From positions 1 to 30,459 of the IMG/VR virus record IMGVR_UViG_3300024289_000080: a stretch of 30,459 nucleotides of DNA. One strand, written 5' to 3'. How positions within the stretch are numbered: position 1 is the stretch's first letter; each line of letters begins with the position of its first letter. Below the pieces are notes generated by a model that was not told the origin of the DNA, ran no database searches, and worked only from the letters and a program-made list of their open reading frames with translations. Positions 25,415 to 30,459 of the stretch are shown piece by piece. Source of the stretch: a virus. Both the position numbers and the translations under genes were made by a program.

Positions 25415-25773
25415 CACTTCAGATTTCGTAATTTATACAGGGTACTCAAGTATTCTGCAACGGCTTCATCAATGATATTCTGAAGTGCAGTGTCTGTCTT
25501 GTTAACAGCTGTGTACCGAATCTTTTCTACAGAATCTAAATGACGGGCCAACACATCGGCGGGCTCACCTGTATCTGTCTCTTCCAGCATGGGAATGTCG
25601 TCAATGATGCCGTGACGCCCTTGGTAGGCTTCAGTCAGAGAGTCAGCAATGCCCACGATGCTGGCGTAGAAATCACCCAGCGCCATGTGCTGGGCGTAAC
25701 TTGTTGTACGTAAGTGCGCTCTGTGCGCATATTCACGGCTTAAGAACAGCAGTGCAATCAGTCGTCCGATCAT
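25414..25773 (-). CDS. DUF5856-like four-helix protein
   Basis: The 119-residue protein carries REYAHRAHLRTTSYAQHMAL and then DFYASIVGIADSLTEAYQGRHG. This resembles DUF5856, a phage family with a ferritin-like helical bundle look (His, Tyr and Glu spaced along helices). No clear di-iron ligand set is complete, so iron binding is not claimed. The ATG overlaps the glycosyltransferase stop as ATGA. The family call is by memory of the motif wording; its role in the phage is unknown. Confidence 0.75.
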   Translation of the reverse strand: MIGRLIALLFLSREYAHRAHLRTTSYAQHMALGDFYASIVGIADSLTEAYQGRHGIIDDIPMLEETDTGEPADVLARHLDSVEKIRYTAVNKTDTALQNIIDEAVAEYLSTLYKLRNLK

Positions 25774-26834
25774 GTCAACTCCACGGTAGGATTCATAGAC
25801 GCAAGGTTAGCTACAAGCCTGCTGTCCGTAGGGTTGAATTCTAGAGCTTTTTTGCAAAACTCGATAGCAGAATCTTTCAGTCCAAGGTTCCATGCAGCGA
25901 TGCTGGCAAGGTCATATGGTTTCTCAGTCCATACTGATGGGTCCATCGTATACACCAACTCTTTGTTTTTGATGTTCAGTGCAGACAAAGCAGCAGCGTA
26001 AGACTCAGCCCACATCGATCTGCGGTAGCACATCAGAGACAATTCAACCCATGGCTCACGTGTTCCGGGGGCTTCGGCAACAGCAAGGCGTGCCCACTTC
26101 AGAGCTTCTTCTGTATGCCCCAGTTCGTCGTGTGATTTAGCCATGAGGCGCATAGCGTAGGAACGCTCGTTCTGCCAAGTGGCCTCAGGCATGTTCAGAT
26201 ATTTATCAAGGGCTGCAATGGCTTCTTGCCAGCGGTAGTAGAAGGTCAGCTCACGGGCATGATAAAACGCGTTACGTGGGCAACGTGGGTCTTCTGCCAC
26301 AGCCAGTTCCAGCAGCGGCATGTACTGTCCACGAGATTTAGTATTGTCAGGATGGTGGCTGACTAACAGCATATCCGTGTGGGCGTAAACTTCCTTGGTA
26401 CGGTTGTCAGCTCGGGGGTACTCATGAACTGGGTGGTGCCAGTGATAACCGGTGCGGTGATGAATCTTTTCGTAGAAAAAACTAATTCCACAACCCCAGT
26501 CGAATTTATAGCGTAGACGGGTTGTGTTATCTGTCCAAACACGTTCAATCTCTTCACGCCAGCCGGGCTCCAAGACTTCGTCCAAGTCGAGCGAGATGCA
26601 GACATCATAGTCTCCGGGAATCAGGTTAAGGGCAGTGTCACGCGCCTTGTCGAAACGCCAAGGTCTAACGGATATGTCATACACCGTAGCACCCAAAGAG
26701 CGGGCAAGACCAGCGGTGTTATCTGTAGAACCTGTATCAGCAATAAGAATAAGGTCAGCATCTCTGGCAGATTCACAGAAGCGTGCTACAAATTGTTCTT
26801 CGTTTTTACTGATGGCGTATACGGCAATTTTCAT
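25770..26834 (-). CDS. Family 2 glycosyltransferase with C-terminal TPR repeats
   Basis: This 354-residue protein has an N-terminal GT-A domain. IADTGSTDNT (31-40) is the nucleotide-sugar loop, SLDLDEVL (81-88) holds the D83/D85 DxD metal site, and HHPVHEYP (133-140) is a likely catalytic region. From about 170 to the end, helical pairs such as EALKWARLAVAEAPGTREPW and SAIEFCKKALEFNPTDSRL are TPR repeats. The fusion is known for GT2 enzymes acting on proteins or glycans. Located between tail-chaperone and lysis-associated genes, it may glycosylate a virion protein or alter the host surface. Start follows TAAAGG; the stop overlaps the next gene by ATGA. No signal peptide, so cytoplasmic. Confidence 0.9.
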   Translation of the reverse strand: MKIAVYAISKNEEQFVARFCESARDADLILIADTGSTDNTAGLARSLGATVYDISVRPWRFDKARDTALNLIPGDYDVCISLDLDEVLEPGWREEIERVWTDNTTRLRYKFDWGCGISFFYEKIHHRTGYHWHHPVHEYPRADNRTKEVYAHTDMLLVSHHPDNTKSRGQYMPLLELAVAEDPRCPRNAFYHARELTFYYRWQEAIAALDKYLNMPEATWQNERSYAMRLMAKSHDELGHTEEALKWARLAVAEAPGTREPWVELSLMCYRRSMWAESYAAALSALNIKNKELVYTMDPSVWTEKPYDLASIAAWNLGLKDSAIEFCKKALEFNPTDSRLVANLASMNPTVELT

Positions 26835-26843
26835 ATGTATCCT

Positions 26844-27353
26844 TTAAGAAAGTGGGTCGGTTGGCCACACCACTGTCTTTATATCAGAATACGTTTTAGT
26901 TATGTCGCGCAAGGCTTGGCGATATGCAAGTACAACCGCAAACTTCTCCGCTGACATTGTGTTGGGGATACCCATAAGGTCTTCTTCATTTTTACGGATC
27001 AGCACCCAGTCAGTCATAGCCAACTTGATATTACGGGTTTCTACTAATGTCAGTTCCCGATGCGCAGGATGCTCGGCTTCATCTTGGATAGCCGCTGCTT
27101 CAATTTTGCTTAAATTTTCAGCAATCCACACCATTTCATGCAGGTCGGCCCCAGACTTTACTTGCCCATTGGTGTACTCAACTACATAAATATTTCGGTC
27201 CGGCTCGTATGCAAGAACACGAACATTTTCAGCATAGGGAAAACCCGCACCATACATAAATGCGTTGGTGGAAGAAAAAACACGATCAACACTATTGATT
27301 CTGCAGCTTACTGCGTTGTTGTAAAAATCAACAGTAATGTAAGTATGTGCCAT
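26844..27353 (-). CDS. Tail fibre assembly chaperone-like protein (Phage_tail_APC type)
   Basis: The 169-residue protein ends in TDWVLIRKNEEDLMG, then SAEKFAVVLAYRQALRDIT and VVWPTDP. This is the pattern of the tail assembly chaperone domain: D/S-D-W, then a Y-R-Q-A-L-R-D-I helix, then V-V-W-P. The N-terminal half is beta-rich, and there is no enzyme motif. It follows the collar/HxH fibre gene by 11 bases and probably helps fold or trimerise that fibre. AAAGG of the preceding stop acts as ribosome-binding site. Confidence 0.85.
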   Translation of the reverse strand: MAHTYITVDFYNNAVSCRINSVDRVFSSTNAFMYGAGFPYAENVRVLAYEPDRNIYVVEYTNGQVKSGADLHEMVWIAENLSKIEAAAIQDEAEHPAHRELTLVETRNIKLAMTDWVLIRKNEEDLMGIPNTMSAEKFAVVLAYRQALRDITKTYSDIKTVVWPTDPLS

Positions 27354-27364
27354 GATAAGTGCCT

Positions 27365-28489
27365 TTAAATGACCAATTGGATAAATGCAAGTTTAATGTT
27401 TGCAGGTACAGCGTCTGAAGTGACTGATCCGCCAGCAACAGCGTGTGTATGTGAAAAAGTTCCAGAACTGTGGTTTACATACATCTGAGTGTAATAACTG
27501 CTGCCACCCGAATAGTGTGCGTGTGCGTAGTTATCAGATGCTGCAGTTGGCCCAGTCGTCGTATACGTATTTGTCTCACTGGTTACTGTTCCGTGTGCAG
27601 TGGCTGAAGATGTAGCGTACCCAAGGAAATACCCTTGCATGTCAATCGTGCCATTAGCGCCGTTACAAACTTTCCAGTACGGTGGCAGTAAGGACAAGTT
27701 TCCGCAGTACATAACCACAGTAGCGCTTTTTGGTAACTGCCGCGATGCTGCGATCCACAGTTTAAGAAGCTTGCCTTTTAGCGCGTTAATGGTTGCCGTT
27801 GCAGTGACAACATGTGTATGGCTAGACGGCGGATACGAAGTACCGTTGGATTGCAAACTGGATGTCTGCGTAGACGTGTATTCGTTGTATGGGCTAAGGC
27901 TATGTGAGTGTGACCCAGAAGAATACAAAGCCGCTGTAAGCGTCATGGTGTGACTAGTTGCTGCGGTGTCTGCCACCGCGCTGCCACCCGCGATATAACG
28001 GTTAGATGTAGCCGCCAGTTTTTGAGTCCCACTGACCAAGTTTGTACCATTAATGTGGATGGTATTGGCTGGAAAGAACCTTTGCTCCGTGGCTGTACGA
28101 AGCATAGTTATGGTAGTTCCAACTGGTTTTAGCTCGGTACTCGCTGTACCGTTGGCCGTAATAGAGTGCGTATGCTCACCAGAAGACCTTCTTGAGCTTG
28201 TCGGTGAAGCTCCATATCCGCCAGCAACAAGAATGTCAGGGCCGTAGTGTGATCCTGCGGTAGATAAACTTGTGGCTGTGGCTGTTGAGCTTCCACTGGC
28301 AGCTGCTGTGGTGGCAATTTCTGCTTGAGTTGCCGTGCCTACAATAAATTTGTTGGCCGCGTCTGTGTAAATATCCCAGCCGTCTACCGCAGCAGAATAA
28401 GTGCCATTGTAAAAAATAACAGTATCAGCAGGGATTGCATAGACGTAAGGTGAAGTAAACCCGCCGAGTGAACTTTTGACGGACAGCAT
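27365..28489 (-). CDS. Tail fibre with collar-type domain and five HxH motifs
   Basis: The 374-residue protein is beta-rich with Gly/Ser/Thr/Ala composition. A collar-type block (about 269-290) reads PPYWKVCNGANG then TIDMQGYFLG, matching the P-P-x-W-x-x-C-x-G and D-x-x-G-x-F pattern of phage tail collar domains. Five HxH pairs occur at H106/H108, H194/H196, H224/H226, H323/H325 and H347/H349. In T4 gp37 similar HxH pairs from three chains coordinate iron along a fibre needle. A receptor-binding or distal-fibre role is likely. It is followed by a fibre assembly chaperone. AAAGGT, including the upstream stop, precedes the ATG. Confidence 0.85.
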   Translation of the reverse strand: MLSVKSSLGGFTSPYVYAIPADTVIFYNGTYSAAVDGWDIYTDAANKFIVGTATQAEIATTAAASGSSTATATSLSTAGSHYGPDILVAGGYGASPTSSRRSSGEHTHSITANGTASTELKPVGTTITMLRTATEQRFFPANTIHINGTNLVSGTQKLAATSNRYIAGGSAVADTAATSHTMTLTAALYSSGSHSHSLSPYNEYTSTQTSSLQSNGTSYPPSSHTHVVTATATINALKGKLLKLWIAASRQLPKSATVVMYCGNLSLLPPYWKVCNGANGTIDMQGYFLGYATSSATAHGTVTSETNTYTTTGPTAASDNYAHAHYSGGSSYYTQMYVNHSSGTFSHTHAVAGGSVTSDAVPANIKLAFIQLVI

Positions 28490-28498
28490 GATTTACCT

Positions 28499-28981
28499 TT
28501 AAGCGTATTTGATCTGAGACACAAGAGCGGTGTACGTGGCAGCGGCTGTCTTAATTAAAGTCAAAGTGTAGATATCCAAAGCACTGGCGCTACCGCCTGT
28601 GATGGGCGAACCACCGGGATATTTAGGCGTAACAGTTACCGTGTCCACAGTAAACGCTGTGGGGTAGTAAGCCGTGGTGCTGTTGGTAACGATCAGAATC
28701 GCTGTGACAGACTGGCCGGTTTGCAGCAAAGAGTCCAGCGTTGTGCCACTGTTGCCTCGCACGTTCCACGTAAAGTTTGTCGTTGCGTTGCCGGTGTAGT
28801 ACAGGATACCTTGCGTGAGTACATCGTACTGAAGCGTTGCCGCAGGCGCGGATGGGGATACCGTTACAAACTCGAACGGCCCCTTGAGCGTTTTGCTGGT
28901 CAGCGTTTGATTGCCTGTCAGCGTTGCCAGCGTGGCTAGAAATGTAGCATCTACGTTTGGCTGAATGATTTGCGTTGTCAT
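28499..28981 (-). CDS. Small beta-rich fibre-associated protein
   Basis: The 160-residue protein contains GNQTLTSKTLKGPFEF near the N-terminus, a phrase recurrent in phage fibre and baseplate-distal proteins (T-L-T-(N/S)-K-T-L). Its remainder is Thr/Val/Ala-rich with YDVLTQGILYYTGNATTNFTWNVRG, which looks like beta strands. No enzyme motif or membrane span is present. It sits between the LamG protein and the HxH fibre, so it is likely a small virion component attaching to one of them. AAAGGTA precedes the ATG and contains the upstream gene's stop codon. Confidence 0.8.
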   Translation of the reverse strand: MTTQIIQPNVDATFLATLATLTGNQTLTSKTLKGPFEFVTVSPSAPAATLQYDVLTQGILYYTGNATTNFTWNVRGNSGTTLDSLLQTGQSVTAILIVTNSTTAYYPTAFTVDTVTVTPKYPGGSPITGGSASALDIYTLTLIKTAAATYTALVSQIKYA

Positions 28982-28990
28982 GCTGTACCT

Positions 28991-30459
28991 TTAGGAAGTA
29001 GGCAGTGGTGCTGTTGGCGGTGTGAACGTTGCGGTGTAACGAGCTTGGCTGTTAGTAATACGCCAATCAGCCAAATACCCAGTGTAATATTCACTTGCAT
29101 AACCGGGGGCTGCGCCAAACCAGCAATAACCGTCCGTAAACGTTTGTGTAGTAAGTGTCCAAGTGCCGCCGAGAACGCCGTTAATATAAATATTAAGTGC
29201 TGTGCCGTTACGAACAAATGCTACATGGTTCCATGCATTTAAATTCATTGCATTTGTTGTTGTAACTTTAAATGCACTTGCGCTGTAAATAAACACGTTG
29301 CCGCTTGCATTCAAACCTGTGTGGAATCCTGTAGATGATGCGGCTCCAGAACTGCACCCCCACAAAGATTTATAGTTGGCAAACGCTGTTGGGTACAGCC
29401 ACATTTCAGCCGTAAAGTTACCCGTGCCAAAAGCATTTTTTGTACTTAAAGGCGCGATGATGTAGTCACCCGTACCGTCAAAATACATACTGCTGTACGT
29501 GTTCTTCTGGAATGGGTTAAACGATTTGACCGCAGTGTCGCCATTCCTTGTAATAGTGAACGCGTTTGTGCTGTTATCCACAAACGATTTAGATTGACAA
29601 GTTAAAAGCGATGTACCACTGACAGCGGTTAATGGTGCGGTGGGGGGTGTAAAGGCAGATGTATAAAGGGCTGTGCCTTTAATTGCACGAACATTAGAGA
29701 TATAACCAGTAAAAGCCTCAGCACCTTGTCGTGCTGCAACACCAATAATGTTAGTACTGTTGGTGTCCAACGAAGCAGAACTTGTTCCTGTTGCCTCAGA
29801 CACTCCGTTTAAATATAAGGTAAACGCAGTCCCATTACGAACTAATGCAATGTGATACCACTGATTGGGAACAAGCGTTGTTGTTCCTTGCATAAACACA
29901 CCACTACTATTTAAATTGTACGCCCACAATTGCAATTTATTTAGAATTGAAGGTGCACCGTTACTCCATTGAATTTCCCAAGCATTTGCACCATAAGTTA
30001 AATTGTTGCCTAAGAAATGCGTTGTTGAACCTTGTGCAGCAGTTCCATAAGCCCAGAATTCAATTGTGAAATTACTTGTGCCAAATGACAAAGCAGAACT
30101 TGAGGGTGTTGTTAAATAATCACCAGTACCATCAAAATAATTACTGTAGTAAGACCCAGCGTATGGTGTCTCATAGGCAATCTTTGTGTCACCAACTGTT
30201 TCAAAGTCGGCTGTACGGCTGCTATCGGTTGCACCAGCTTTGTCCATGTTGAGCAGCAAGACTGTGTTTTGAACAGCTTGTACTGGTGCTACGGGTGGAG
30301 CGAATCCGCCGGTGTAGAGTGCTTGACCTTTGATGATACGGAAATCAGAAATGTATCCGGGCAAAAAGCTTGCTCCGGCTTGCGACGCCAAATACAACGT
30401 GCCTGTGTTGTAGTTTGTTGAATCAGTAACTGTTGCAATCAAAACACCGTTGATGTAGA
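28991..30459 (-). CDS. LamG/concanavalin A-like repeat protein, probable virion adhesin (N-terminus outside window)
   Basis: The frame stays open to the window edge (the TTG at 30442 is internal to YINGVLIATV), so the gene starts outside. At least three LamG-like units are visible, the first truncated. Each full unit has FDGTGDY near the start, a W-Y/N-H-(I/V)-A-(L/F)-V-R-N-G-T strand, a Y-(L/I)-N-G-V strand, then YTxxFxPPTAPL. The FDGTGDY copies are 654 bases apart (218 codons). LamG modules bind glycans, so this is a candidate receptor or polysaccharide-binding tail protein. It is the first visible gene of the leftward late transcript. Confidence 0.88.
   Translation of the reverse strand, partial: YINGVLIATVTDSTNYNTGTLYLASQAGASFLPGYISDFRIIKGQALYTGGFAPPVAPVQAVQNTVLLLNMDKAGATDSSRTADFETVGDTKIAYETPYAGSYYSNYFDGTGDYLTTPSSSALSFGTSNFTIEFWAYGTAAQGSTTHFLGNNLTYGANAWEIQWSNGAPSILNKLQLWAYNLNSSGVFMQGTTTLVPNQWYHIALVRNGTAFTLYLNGVSEATGTSSASLDTNSTNIIGVAARQGAEAFTGYISNVRAIKGTALYTSAFTPPTAPLTAVSGTSLLTCQSKSFVDNSTNAFTITRNGDTAVKSFNPFQKNTYSSMYFDGTGDYIIAPLSTKNAFGTGNFTAEMWLYPTAFANYKSLWGCSSGAASSTGFHTGLNASGNVFIYSASAFKVTTTNAMNLNAWNHVAFVRNGTALNIYINGVLGGTWTLTTQTFTDGYCWFGAAPGYASEYYTGYLADWRITNSQARYTATFTPPTAPLPTS

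Noticed and set aside
1-30459. tRNA genes or lysogeny genes
   Set aside because: No cloverleaf-like stretch, integrase, repressor or attachment site was seen on reading both strands; absence is limited to this window and to visual inspection.

Overview
The window is one end-to-end stretch of a tailed double-stranded DNA phage (Caudoviricetes). No host housekeeping gene, tRNA, rRNA, integrase, insertion sequence or CRISPR array was seen. The two-component spanin pair (Rz with Rz1 nested inside it) and a lipobox lipoprotein point to a Gram-negative host. The internal virion / genome-ejection proteins, and the lack of any tape-measure or tail-tube gene here, suggest a podovirus-like particle. 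The host genus cannot be read from the sequence. Terminase, portal and capsid genes must lie outside the window.

The layout has two opposing arms. The left arm (about 1-7,090, + strand) is a DNA replication and processing block: the C-terminus of an HNH-like protein, an SNF2-type helicase, two unknown proteins, a Cys-containing protein with an acidic tail, a short unknown protein and a 987-residue primase-polymerase/helicase. It ends in a strong hairpin terminator at 7135-7166. The right arm (about 7,150-30,459, - strand, transcribed right to left) is a late virion and lysis block that converges on that terminator.

In transcription order the right arm contains: a LamG-repeat adhesion protein cut by the window edge, a small fibre-associated protein, a collar/HxH fibre protein, a tail assembly chaperone, a GT2-TPR glycosyltransferase, a DUF5856-like protein, four small membrane or lipoprotein genes with a two-segment membrane protein, Rz/Rz1, a GH19 endolysin, a terminator (22748-22767), a small charged protein, a nozzle/stabilisation-like protein, a J-like tip protein with FN3 and decapeptide repeats, an XkdW-like small protein, a helical unknown, an S74-terminated virion protein, a coiled-coil internal protein, a 2587-residue polyvalent ejection protein with two zincin-like segments, a DUF6321-like protein and an endonuclease VII homologue.

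Genes are packed tightly. The distal tail genes are separated by 9-11 bases, with the upstream stop codon built into the next ribosome-binding site (TAAAGG). The membrane/lysis cassette uses ATGA and TGATG overlaps, and three structural junctions use TAATG. No stretch over 300 bases lacks a gene. The sites most worth a second look are the 700-bp-spaced direct repeats around the gene at 1735-2445, the giant polyvalent protein, the glycosyltransferase within the virion operon, the cluster of small membrane proteins, the five HxH motifs in the fibre, and the terminator that doubles as coding sequence for the opposing endonuclease VII gene.
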